Part shown: in pieces, positions 9,435 through 17,007 of the stretch | Layout of the letters: each line of letters opens with the position of its first letter | Position numbering within the stretch: position 1 is the stretch's first letter | Source: Pseudomonas sp. RIT-562 | GTDB taxonomy: Bacteria; Pseudomonadota; Gammaproteobacteria; Pseudomonadales; Pseudomonadaceae | DNA length: 64,000 nt | Assembly (NCBI RefSeq): GCF_026241895.1 | Contig: NZ_JAPJIV010000007.1 | Coordinates: 186,001-250,000, forward strand | Direction of reading: 5' to 3' | Notes under the pieces: generated by a model | Databases searched by the model: none | What the model saw: the letters and a program-made list of their open reading frames with translations, nothing else | What the model was told of the DNA's origin: nothing | Program-made: the position numbers and the translations under genes

Positions 9435-9467
9435 TTTTCAATGTTCATACATGAATGTGCTGCCACG

Positions 9468-9561
9468 CCTGTAGGAGTGAGCCTGCTCGCGATAGCGGTT
9501 AGTCAGTCGAGATGAATGGTGACTGATCAATTGCAATCGCGAGCAGGCTCACTCCTACAGG
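9468..9561. repeat. REPIN (inverted REP pair)
   Basis: Two inverted copies of GTAGGAGTGAGCCTGCTCGC separated by a less conserved centre, lying between the convergent FimV-like and plpD genes. Such a hairpin may also act as a bidirectional 3' end, but there is no T-run. Confidence 0.92.
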
Positions 9562-9573
9562 ATTGCGCATTCG

Positions 9574-11766
9574 TTAGAAGGTTTGCCCCAGGTTCAGGTA
9601 CACCGCCTGCTCATCCGCATCGTTGAACCCGTAACTGAAATTCAGCGGTCCCAGCGGGGTGTCAAAGCCAATGAACACGCTGGCCGCATTGATATAACCA
9701 CTGTCGAATTCATTGTCGTTGTTCCACGCCCGACCTCGTTCCAGCGAGCCGCCGGCATACAGCGGAAAATCCAGTGGCAGGTACGAGCGGGGCGTCAGGC
9801 GCCGATAGTAGACGCCGCGCATCAGGCTGATGTTCTGCCCGGCGATCGCGTCCTCCCGAAAGCCTGACAACTGCCGCGCGCCGCCGAGCAGGAAACTGGA
9901 TGTCACCACATTGGCGTCGTTCAACGTACGGCCATAACGACCGCCGAGAATGAAAGTGTCCGGGCCGTGGCTGAGCGCCTTGTCCAGCGAGACCTCCCAT
10001 TGTCGGTAGCGATTGTCCGAACCCAGGCCCGGTTCGTACTGCCGCAAGGCCAGGCCGAAGTCTTCACCTTTATGGGGGAAGTAGACGTTATCCAGTGAGT
10101 CGAACGAATACTTCATTTCATAAAAGCCCTCATTGAAGCTCTCGCTGGGCAGGTCCTGATCGCCAATGCGCACGTCGGCCTTGCCCCAGGCTTCGCCAAC
10201 GCCCAGGCGCACTTCGCCGCTGTTGCCGATCTGGCGGCCGACGTTCAAGCCAAACCCGTAGCGTTCCACCCGGTACTGGGCGATCGGATCATTGTCCAGG
10301 GTCGCTTCGACATTTTGCGCGTCGAACGCGGCGTAGGGCGCGATGAAGTAACGTGAACCGACATCCAGTGGCTGGTAAAACTCGCTATAGAGTTCCTGGC
10401 GGTCGCCGATTTGCGCGCGGGTCAGCCATTCGGCACCCAGGCGGTTGATGCCGTTGACGCGGTAACTGGCACCCAGGTTGAACGCACTGTCGCCACGCAT
10501 ATCGTCCGAGAGATTCAAGCCCAATCGCAGGTAATCCGTGCCGCTGCGTTTGCCCCGGGCAGTGATGATCAGGGTGTGGTCGTTGCCCTTGTGGGCCACC
10601 CGGTACTGCACCTGCTCAAAGTAATCCAGCCCGTACAAGGTACCCATATCGGTCTGCAGGCGACCCAGGTCCAGGGGTTGGCCGATGTGCTGGCGAATGT
10701 AGTAGCGAATCACGTCGTCGCCGACTTTCGAGTCATTCTCCACCTTGATCGCCGTGATGACCGGCGTGCGTTCACTCGGCGCCCGGGCGGCGCTCAATTC
10801 GGCGTCCAGAGGCTGCGCTGGTTTGAGGTGGGCCAGACGTCCATCGAGAATCCTGGTGGCGCGATAGCCGGCGTCGATCATCTCTTGAGCACGACCAAAG
10901 TCGGTCACGCCGAAACTCGCCAGCGACGGCTGGATCAGAATGTCGTCCTGGTGCAAGGCGGCAAGCTGCTCTTCGGAGTTGCGCCGGGTCATCAGGGTGA
11001 TCGACTGGTTGAGCACATCGACCACAGTGGTCAGCTCCTTGCTACCGCGCAGGGGCGTGCCGATGTCCACCACGATGGCCACATCGACCCCCATTTCCCT
11101 GGCCACATCCAGCGGGATGTTGTCGGTCATGCCGCCGTCCACCAGCAAGCGCCCATTCAGTTCGACCGGGGCGAACACGGCCGGGATCGACATGCTGGCG
11201 CGAATCACCTGCGGCAAGTGGCCTTTGCGGAACACCACCTTTTCCCCGCTGGCGATGTCGGTGGCGACTGCACGGAAGGGGATGGGCAGCTTGTCAAAGT
11301 CCCGGGTGTCACTGGCGTGGGCCAGCAGGCTTTCCAGCATCAGGGCGAGGTTCTGGCCCTGAATCACCCCCAGCGGCAAGCCGAGGCTGCCGTCGTCGCG
11401 AAAGCTCAGTTTCTGTTTCACCAGAAAGTCGCGATCATCCTGCTTGCGTCGGAACGGTACGTCGGCCCTGGGCGGCGCATCCGACAGGGCCTGCTGCCAG
11501 TCGATGTTGATGGCGAGCTTTTCCAGCTCATCGATCTTGTACCCGGATGCGTACAGCCCACCCACCACCGCGCCCATGCTGGTGCCGGCGATAGCGTCGA
11601 TTTGCACCCCTTGTTCCTCCAGGGCCTTGAGTACGCCGATGTGCGCCAGGCCCCGAGCCGCGCCACCAGACAGCACCAGGCCGACTTTCGGTCGAGGGGC
11701 TTCGGCGGCCTGGACGACCATGGGCAACAAGCACAGCAACAGGCAGGACAGTAGATGGCGCATCAT
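9574..11766 (-). CDS. plpD: PlpD-type patatin phospholipase, type Vd autotransporter
   Basis: A 730-residue outer-membrane protein carrying a secreted lipase on its own barrel. After a signal peptide (about 1-20) the patatin domain shows the oxyanion loop SGGAARG at 33-39, the nucleophile motif GTSMG with Ser63, and the D-G-G motif with Asp210, completing the Ser-Asp dyad. A single POTRA-like domain (about 330-410) leads into a 16-strand BamA/TpsB-type barrel, ending in a C-terminal Phe typical of outer-membrane proteins (LGQTF). The family has phospholipase A1 activity. The gene is convergent with the FimV-like gene and divergent from the SelW-like gene. Confidence 0.93.
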   Translation of the reverse strand: MMRHLLSCLLLCLLPMVVQAAEAPRPKVGLVLSGGAARGLAHIGVLKALEEQGVQIDAIAGTSMGAVVGGLYASGYKIDELEKLAINIDWQQALSDAPPRADVPFRRKQDDRDFLVKQKLSFRDDGSLGLPLGVIQGQNLALMLESLLAHASDTRDFDKLPIPFRAVATDIASGEKVVFRKGHLPQVIRASMSIPAVFAPVELNGRLLVDGGMTDNIPLDVAREMGVDVAIVVDIGTPLRGSKELTTVVDVLNQSITLMTRRNSEEQLAALHQDDILIQPSLASFGVTDFGRAQEMIDAGYRATRILDGRLAHLKPAQPLDAELSAARAPSERTPVITAIKVENDSKVGDDVIRYYIRQHIGQPLDLGRLQTDMGTLYGLDYFEQVQYRVAHKGNDHTLIITARGKRSGTDYLRLGLNLSDDMRGDSAFNLGASYRVNGINRLGAEWLTRAQIGDRQELYSEFYQPLDVGSRYFIAPYAAFDAQNVEATLDNDPIAQYRVERYGFGLNVGRQIGNSGEVRLGVGEAWGKADVRIGDQDLPSESFNEGFYEMKYSFDSLDNVYFPHKGEDFGLALRQYEPGLGSDNRYRQWEVSLDKALSHGPDTFILGGRYGRTLNDANVVTSSFLLGGARQLSGFREDAIAGQNISLMRGVYYRRLTPRSYLPLDFPLYAGGSLERGRAWNNDNEFDSGYINAASVFIGFDTPLGPLNFSYGFNDADEQAVYLNLGQTF

Positions 11767-11834
11767 GAATCTCGGGACCAGCGAAAAAGGTCGCTATTAT
11801 AGCGGCGCCCCTAGCCTCTGGAGTCTCCTCAATC

Positions 11835-12122
11835 ATGCCTGCCAGCAAACCGGAAATTGTCATCACCTATTGCACCCAGTGCCAGTGGTTGCTGCGCGCA
11901 GCCTGGCTGGCCCAGGAACTGCTGAGCACCTTTGGTGACGACCTGGGGAAAGTGTCGCTGGTGCCCGGCACGGGCGGGGTATTTCATATTTTTTGTGACG
12001 GGGTGCAGTTGTGGGAGCGCAAGAGCGACGGCGGCTTTCCCGAGGCCAAGGTGCTCAAGCAGCGGGTTCGGGATCAGATTGATCCCGACCGCGACCTGGG
12101 TCACAACGATCGCACTCAGTGA
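11835..12122 (+). CDS. SelT/SelW/SelH (Rdx) family thioredoxin-like protein
   Basis: A 95-residue protein of the Rdx family with the CxxC redox motif CTQC at residues 13-16, after a beta strand (EIVITY), and the family segment GTGGVFHIFCDGVQLWERK. The selenocysteine position of eukaryotic relatives is an ordinary Cys here. Its physiological role in bacteria is unknown. It is divergent from plpD with only 68 bases between start codons, and its last bases overlap the end of the convergent EamA gene by 7 bases. Confidence 0.85.
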   Translation: MPASKPEIVITYCTQCQWLLRAAWLAQELLSTFGDDLGKVSLVPGTGGVFHIFCDGVQLWERKSDGGFPEAKVLKQRVRDQIDPDRDLGHNDRTQ

Positions 12123-13009
12123 GACGCCGCCTCTGCGCCAACCCCTTTGCCGGCTGACCCACCGGCAAGACGACTGGACACTACAATCGCGACGATAATC
12201 AGCGCGCCGCCGAGCAGCATACGCAGCGTCGGATTTTCGTTGAACAACAGCCAGGCCATGGTGATGCCGTATACCGGTTCCATGGCGAACACCACGGCGG
12301 CGGTTCGCGCCTTGATCACCGCCAGGCTGGCGACAAACAGGCTGTGAGCGACGCCGGTGCAGAAGATGCCGAGCAGGCTGATCCACAACCAGTCCAGAGC
12401 CCGCACTTCGCTCAGTTGCGGAGCAGCCACCGGCAGCAAGCACAGGGCAACCACCACGTTCTGGCACAGCGCGGCCTGCACCGGCGGAATCCGTGTCGAG
12501 CTGGCGCGGTTGGTCAGCGACAACAAGGCGAACAGCAAACCTGAACCGACTGCCCACAGCAGCCCGGTTGTGGCGCCGCTGGCGAGGTCGAACTCCGGCG
12601 TGACCAGCACCAGACCGATGCTCACCAGCACCACCAGGAGTATTTCGTTGGCGCGAATTCGCTCGCGGAAGATCAGGCCTTCGAGGATCACGGTAAAGGC
12701 CGGGAAACTGGCGAACCCCAGCGTCGCAATCGCTACGCCGGCGACTTTCACCGCAATGAAAAAACTCACCCAATGCCCGGCCAGCAGCACGCCGCTGAGT
12801 AACAACCGGCGCCAGTCCACGGCTTCGAGTCGCTGCCAGGGAGTGGCACTGGCGAACCGCGCGAACACCGCCAGGGCCAGCACGGCGAAGGCGGCGCGAC
12901 CAAACACGATCACGGCCGGGGAGGCTGCCGCGAGTTTGCCGAACACGCCGGTCAGGCCGAACATCAATGCACCCACGTGCAGGGCGCCAAGGGCGGTACG
13001 GGGAGTCAT
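12116..13009 (-). CDS. EamA/DMT-family transporter
   Basis: A predicted 10-helix drug/metabolite transporter of 297 residues with the two EamA repeats (about 5-140 and 150-280). Visible hallmarks are GVFGKLAAASP in the first helix pair, PAFTVILEGLIFRERI at the end of the first repeat, and MEPVYGITMAWLLFNE in the second. The frame is open 13 codons further upstream to a GTG at 13048, but the ATG at 13009 has an AAGGA ribosome site at the right distance. Substrate unknown. Confidence 0.85.
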   Translation of the reverse strand: MTPRTALGALHVGALMFGLTGVFGKLAAASPAVIVFGRAAFAVLALAVFARFASATPWQRLEAVDWRRLLLSGVLLAGHWVSFFIAVKVAGVAIATLGFASFPAFTVILEGLIFRERIRANEILLVVLVSIGLVLVTPEFDLASGATTGLLWAVGSGLLFALLSLTNRASSTRIPPVQAALCQNVVVALCLLPVAAPQLSEVRALDWLWISLLGIFCTGVAHSLFVASLAVIKARTAAVVFAMEPVYGITMAWLLFNENPTLRMLLGGALIIVAIVVSSRLAGGSAGKGVGAEAASH

Positions 13010-13116
13010 TACAATTCCTTGATAGATGAATACAAACGGCGCCCCCACCTTGTGATCTCAGCGACGTTTTTCGGATTCCATTTAACCGCGCTCATCAGAC
13101 TGCGTCTGTCGCCAGA

Positions 13117-13881
13117 CTATCGTCTTTTGTCGCCAGCCTCGCGCCGCAGTTTCCCCGGAGAGGCGCCAAACTCGCGCAGCACCGCCGCGGCGAACGCGCT
13201 TTGCGAGCTGTAGCCGACCTGGCTGGCGATTTCGCCGATGGGCAGCACCGTGTTGCGCAACAGCTCGACAGCCCGGTGCAGACGCCGGCTGCGGATGTAA
13301 TCCATTGGAGTCTGCCCACATTCGGCAACGAAGCGCGCATGCAGGCGGGCGCTGGACAAGTCGGCGATGCGGGCGAGGTCGGCAACCTGCAGGGGATAGG
13401 CTGCGTGCTGGTCGATGTGCGCATTCAGCGCTGCATAGGGCAGGCGCCGCCCGCCCATGACTTCGGGTTTGACGTTGTTCAAGCTGGCCAGCAACAGCAC
13501 GGCGCCCTGTTGTGCGATCAGCGGGTCGTTGACCTGGCTGCCCGCCAGCCAGCTCACCAGCTGGCTCTGCCCGGCATCGAGTGGCAGGCGACCGGCGCTG
13601 TCGAGCAGGCGTCGGCTGGCGTCGGCATGCTCGCCCAGGGACTGGGCCACCCATTGATCGCTGGGGATATCCAGCACCAGGCAGCGGCTGCCATTGGCAC
13701 TGTTGCAGGCATGATGAAAACCGCAAGGCACCACGACAAAACTCTGCTGGATCACCTGGCTGCCATGCCCACCCACCTCGAAATCCAGCGCACCCGACAA
13801 GCCGAACACCAGCTGCGCATGGTCATGGCTGTGGATGATCAGGTCCTTGGTGTATTGGCGAAGCGTGAGGATCGGTCTCAT
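13117..13881 (-). CDS. AraC-family transcriptional regulator with cupin-type sensor
   Basis: A 254-residue regulator. The N-terminal part (IIHSHDHAQLVFGLSGALDFEV) has the His-rich pattern of an AraC cupin domain. The C-terminal third carries the paired HTH: LARIADLSSARLHARF and IGEIASQVGYSSQSAFAAAVLREFG, with the latter ending in the family's F-x-x-x-F-G-x-S-P motif. The reading frame continues far upstream through the neighbouring gene, but ATG 13881 has a GGAGA site 8 bases before it and starts the real protein. It is divergent from the metallophosphoesterase gene, and the 135-base gap contains a Pho box that could affect either gene. Confidence 0.85.
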   Translation of the reverse strand: MRPILTLRQYTKDLIIHSHDHAQLVFGLSGALDFEVGGHGSQVIQQSFVVVPCGFHHACNSANGSRCLVLDIPSDQWVAQSLGEHADASRRLLDSAGRLPLDAGQSQLVSWLAGSQVNDPLIAQQGAVLLLASLNNVKPEVMGGRRLPYAALNAHIDQHAAYPLQVADLARIADLSSARLHARFVAECGQTPMDYIRSRRLHRAVELLRNTVLPIGEIASQVGYSSQSAFAAAVLREFGASPGKLRREAGDKRR

Positions 13882-13933
13882 CGCAGGTCTCCCGGGCAAG
13901 GTGGGCATTCTACACCGCGCCGGCGACCAGGCG

Positions 13934-13962
13934 CTGTCACAGGACTGACGTGTCACTGTCAT
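13934..13962 (+). promoter_or_regulatory. Candidate three-unit Pho box (PhoB binding site)
   Basis: Three 7-base direct repeats lie exactly 11 bases apart: CTGTCAC (13934), CTGACGT (13945) and CTGTCAT (13956), separated by AGGA and GTCA. The Pho box consensus is CTGTCAT repeated with a 4-base spacer. The last unit is a perfect match, the first differs at one position and the middle unit at three. The array ends 54 bases before the metallophosphoesterase start codon, on its strand. Confidence 0.78.
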
Positions 13963-13979
13963 GGGCGATTCACTCGCCC
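13963..13979 (+). promoter_or_regulatory. Small inverted repeat just after the Pho box
   Basis: GGGCGA and TCGCCC form a perfect 6-bp hairpin around a TTCAC loop, immediately downstream of the Pho box. It falls where the core promoter should be. It may be an operator or the 5' end of the transcript. Confidence 0.4.
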
Positions 13980-14016
13980 GGCGCACAGTTGCACAAACCA
14001 TCGTGGAGGGTTGCCA

Positions 14017-14826
14017 ATGACCAGTGCCGAGCTCGCCAGACCCGGTCGCAAGCAACGGGTGCGGACCTTGTGGATTTCCGACGTGCATCTGGGCACCCGG
14101 GACTGCCAGGCCGAGCACCTGAGCAAATTTCTCAAGGGCTACCACGCGGACAAGGTCTACCTGGTCGGCGACATCATCGATGGCTGGAAGCTGCGCAGCG
14201 GCATGTATTGGCCCCAGGCTCACACCAACGTTATCCGCCGCCTGCTGACCATGAGCAAACGCGGCACCGAGGTGATCTACGTGACGGGCAACCACGATGA
14301 ATTCCTGCGCCGTTACTCGAAGTTGATCCTGGGCAATATCCAGTTGGTCGACGAGGCGGTGCACGTCACTGCGGACGGTCGGCATCTGCTGGTGATTCAT
14401 GGCGACCAGTTCGATGTGATCACCCGTTACCACCGCTGGCTGGCGTTCCTTGGGGACTCAGCCTATGAATTCACCCTGACGCTCAACCGCTGGCTAAATC
14501 ACTGGCGTGCCCGCTACGGCTATGGGTATTGGTCGTTGTCGGCCTACCTCAAGCACAAGGTGAAAACCGCGGTCAGTTTTATCAGCGACTTCGAGGAGGC
14601 CATCGCTCACGAGTGCGTGAAGCGCGAGTTGCACGGAGTGGTGTGCGGGCATATTCACCATGCCGAAATTCGTCGGGTTGGCGGAGTGGATTACCTTAAT
14701 TGCGGCGATTGGGTGGAGTCGTGCACGGCGCTGATCGAGCACTGGGACGGCTCGATCGAGTTGTATCGGTTGGCGGATGCGCAGGCTCGGGAGGCGCAGA
14801 TGAGTGCGCAATGCGTACCCCTGTAG
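14017..14826 (+). CDS. plcP: Metallophosphoesterase, probable phosphate-starvation phospholipase C (PlcP-like)
   Basis: A 269-residue calcineurin-like phosphoesterase with all metal-binding blocks: SDVHLG, GDIIDGWK, GNHDEFL, IHGDQFD and CGHIHH. Proteins like this are usually labelled UDP-2,3-diacylglucosamine hydrolase (LpxH-like). The closest functional relatives I know are the PlcP enzymes that split phospholipids into diacylglycerol and a phospho-headgroup during phosphate starvation, as part of lipid remodelling. The Pho box upstream supports that reading over a housekeeping lipid A role. Start ATG 14017 has GGAGGG six bases before it. The frame is open far upstream but overlaps the divergent regulator there. 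No lipid glycosyltransferase follows it. The stop codon lies within a REP-like half-site. Confidence 0.75.
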   Translation: MTSAELARPGRKQRVRTLWISDVHLGTRDCQAEHLSKFLKGYHADKVYLVGDIIDGWKLRSGMYWPQAHTNVIRRLLTMSKRGTEVIYVTGNHDEFLRRYSKLILGNIQLVDEAVHVTADGRHLLVIHGDQFDVITRYHRWLAFLGDSAYEFTLTLNRWLNHWRARYGYGYWSLSAYLKHKVKTAVSFISDFEEAIAHECVKRELHGVVCGHIHHAEIRRVGGVDYLNCGDWVESCTALIEHWDGSIELYRLADAQAREAQMSAQCVPL

Positions 14827-14848
14827 GCGCTGCCGAAGGCTGCGATCA
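14819..14848. repeat. REP-like half-site overlapping the end of the PlcP-like gene
   Basis: CTGTAGGCGCTGCCGAAGGC followed by TGCGATC is a single copy of the repeat that appears as an inverted pair at 63184-63263. Its TAG provides the stop codon of the metallophosphoesterase. Confidence 0.6.
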
Positions 14849-14854
14849 TTGACT

Positions 14855-15445
14855 TCAAGCTGGCGCATGCTCCTGCATCGCCGCCTTGTAAATCGAATTC
14901 TTTGGCTGCGCAAACAGGCGCTCCATCATCGGCTCAAAAAAACTCAGCGGCAGTGTCTCGTAGGCGGGATCAAACGCCGCCGCATCATACTTGGCGCAGA
15001 ATTCAATGGTCGCCTGGTACTGCGCGTGAGCGCTGAATTGCTCGCGCAAATGCCGATCCATGCCCAGATGATGAAAAAAATAGTAACCCTGGAAGATCCC
15101 GTGCTTCTCCACCATCCACAAATTCGCGGCGCTGACGAACGGCTTGAGAATCGCCGCAGCAATGTCCGGATGGTTGTAGGAACCCAGGGTGTCGCCGATG
15201 TCATGCAACAGCGCGCACACCACATATTCCTCGTCGCGACCATCGCGCCAGGCGCGGGTAGCGGTTTGCAGGGAGTGGGTCAGACGGTCCACGGGAAAGC
15301 CGCCAAAGTCACCCTCCAGCAACTTCAGGTGCGCGACGATCCGGTTCGGCAACTGCCGGGCGTAGGCGCTGAAATCGGCAGCGATGATCGCCCAGTCTTC
15401 CTGGGTGCCGTCCTGCATGTGGGTGAAACGGGCATTGGCATTCAT
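14855..15445 (-). CDS. HD-domain protein of COG4341 type (PhnZ-like fold)
   Basis: A 196-residue predicted metal-dependent HD protein. The metal ligands are seen in HSLQTATRA and LLHDIGDTLG, with further conserved histidines in EKHGIFQGYYFFHHLG. The family (predicted HD phosphohydrolase, COG4341) includes the mixed-valent di-iron oxygenase PhnZ of phosphonate breakdown, so either hydrolysis or oxygenation is possible. The gene follows the Mpo1-like gene on the minus strand with a 27-base gap and is convergent with the PlcP-like gene. I cannot assign a substrate. Confidence 0.75.
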   Translation of the reverse strand: MNANARFTHMQDGTQEDWAIIAADFSAYARQLPNRIVAHLKLLEGDFGGFPVDRLTHSLQTATRAWRDGRDEEYVVCALLHDIGDTLGSYNHPDIAAAILKPFVSAANLWMVEKHGIFQGYYFFHHLGMDRHLREQFSAHAQYQATIEFCAKYDAAAFDPAYETLPLSFFEPMMERLFAQPKNSIYKAAMQEHAPA

Positions 15446-15472
15446 CGGCTTTCCTCGAGTAACGGGCGATAG

Positions 15473-15865
15473 CTAGAACGGCACGCGACCCAGGATCATG
15501 TCGCGGTACATGACGAAGTCGCCGAGCAGGCTGTAGAACGGATGCTGGAAGGTCGCCGGGCGGTTCTTTTCGAAAAAGAAATGGCCGGCCCAGGCGAAGC
15601 TGTAACCGGCCAGCGGCAGGCACAGCAATAACAGCCAGGCGCCTTTGCCGATGGTCATGGCCAGGATAAAAATAACCAGGGTGGTGCCAATGAAGTGCAA
15701 TCGTCGGCAAGTACTGTCACTGTGTTCGCTGAGGTAATACGGGTAGAACTCAGCGAAACTGTTGAAACGCTTGATGTTTTCCACGACCGCGATCTCTGTG
15801 GTTATTGTTCTGCCGCCAAGTTGTTCTGCGGGTAGCTTATTTGAGTCTAGAGTGATCATTGGCAT
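15473..15865 (-). CDS. DUF962/Mpo1-like membrane protein
   Basis: A 130-residue protein of the family named after yeast Mpo1, an iron-dependent dioxygenase that oxidises 2-hydroxy fatty acids. Conserved features are FNSFAEFYPYYLSEHSD at about 34-50, RRLHFIGT near 54-61, two hydrophobic helices, and GHFFFEKNRPATFQHPFYSLLGDFVMY, with the histidines that could bind iron. The start is uncertain. ATG 15865 lacks a clear ribosome site, and a GTG at the VENIKRF stretch could be the real start, removing about 26 residues. Confidence 0.75.
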   Translation of the reverse strand: MPMITLDSNKLPAEQLGGRTITTEIAVVENIKRFNSFAEFYPYYLSEHSDSTCRRLHFIGTTLVIFILAMTIGKGAWLLLLCLPLAGYSFAWAGHFFFEKNRPATFQHPFYSLLGDFVMYRDMILGRVPF

Positions 15866-15945
15866 CAGCCAGTGACAATAGGCGCCACTTTAGTATCCTT
15901 CGGTTAACCTGCCGCCGTAGACGGCTCACCAAGACAGTAAACGCC

Positions 15946-17007
15946 ATGAGCGAACGAACGACTTCTGCAAGCTGGGCAATGGGGATTGTCAAGGCACTGG
16001 AAATGGACGGCCTGGATTGTCGGGTTCTGTTCAGGCAGCTGGGGCTGGACTACGCGGCCCTGAATGATCCGGATGCGCGCTTTACCCAGGACTCCATGAC
16101 ACGCCTGTGGCAGCGTGCGGTCGAGCTGTCGGGCAACCCGGCGATCGGCCTGAACATGGGCAAGGTGGTGCGCCCGGCGTCCTTCCATGTGGCCGGCTAC
16201 GCCTTGATGTCGAGCCAGACCCTGGTCGAAGGTTTCCAGCGGCTGGTGCGTTATCAGCGAATCATCGCCGAAAGTGCCGACCTGAGTTTCCGCCTGCTGG
16301 ACGAGGGGTACGCACTGATCCTGACGGTGCATGGCGACCATCTGCCGCCGACCCGACAAAGTGCCGAGGCCTCGCTGGCCTGTGCCCTCGGGCTGTGCAA
16401 CTGGCTGACCGGGCGCACCCTGCAACCACGCAAGGTCATGTTCCAGGGCGAGCACCCCGTCAACCTTGAGCCCTATACCCAGACATTCCATGCCCCGCTG
16501 GTGTTCAGCGCGCCCTATGACGCGCTGATCTTCGAGCGCTCCGACATGGAGGCGCCGCTGCCGACAGCCAATGAAGCGATGGCGCTGTTGCATGACCGCT
16601 TCGCCGGTGAATACCTGGCGCGGTTTTCCGAAAGCCGGGTCACCCACAAGGCGCGACAGGTGTTGTGCCGCTTGCTGCCCCAGGGCGAACCCAAGCGCGA
16701 CACCGTGGCGCAAACGCTGCACCTGTCGCAACGCACCTTGCAGCGCCGATTACAGGAAGAGGGCACCAGTTTCCAGGCTTTACTCGACGATACCCGACGC
16801 GAGATGGCCGAGCAGTACCTGGCGCAGCCCAACATGACGCTGTTGGAAATCGCCTACTTGCTGGGTTTTGCCGACCCCAGCAATTTCTTCCGCGCGTTCC
16901 GCCGCTGGTTTGACGCCACGCCGGGCGAATACCGGGCGCGGTTGACGGGGACGCCGGCGCCGGTCAGTGACGCCAAAACGCCGGAATACACAACACAAAC
17001 ACCGTGA
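15946..17007 (+). CDS. AraC-family regulator with Arabinose_bd-type N-terminal domain
   Basis: A 353-residue regulator of the large pseudomonad group whose N-terminal domain is the AraC effector/dimerisation type (FRQLGLDYAALNDPDARFTQDSM, then NPAIGLNMGK). The C-terminal HTH region reads DTVAQTLHLSQRTLQRRLQE and IAYLLGFADPSNFFRAFRRW, with TPGEYR after it. The frame opens 29 codons upstream, but ATG 15946 (MSERTTS) matches the usual N-terminus. It is divergent from the Mpo1-like gene, with about 80 bases between starts. Its last 44 bases overlap the 3' end of trkH, which runs in the opposite direction. Confidence 0.85.
   Translation: MSERTTSASWAMGIVKALEMDGLDCRVLFRQLGLDYAALNDPDARFTQDSMTRLWQRAVELSGNPAIGLNMGKVVRPASFHVAGYALMSSQTLVEGFQRLVRYQRIIAESADLSFRLLDEGYALILTVHGDHLPPTRQSAEASLACALGLCNWLTGRTLQPRKVMFQGEHPVNLEPYTQTFHAPLVFSAPYDALIFERSDMEAPLPTANEAMALLHDRFAGEYLARFSESRVTHKARQVLCRLLPQGEPKRDTVAQTLHLSQRTLQRRLQEEGTSFQALLDDTRREMAEQYLAQPNMTLLEIAYLLGFADPSNFFRAFRRWFDATPGEYRARLTGTPAPVSDAKTPEYTTQTP

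Noticed and set aside
13882..14433. N-terminal extension of the AraC regulator through the metallophosphoesterase gene
   Set aside because: The extension is antisense to a conserved enzyme, and the ATG at 13881 has a good ribosome site and starts the real sensor domain.
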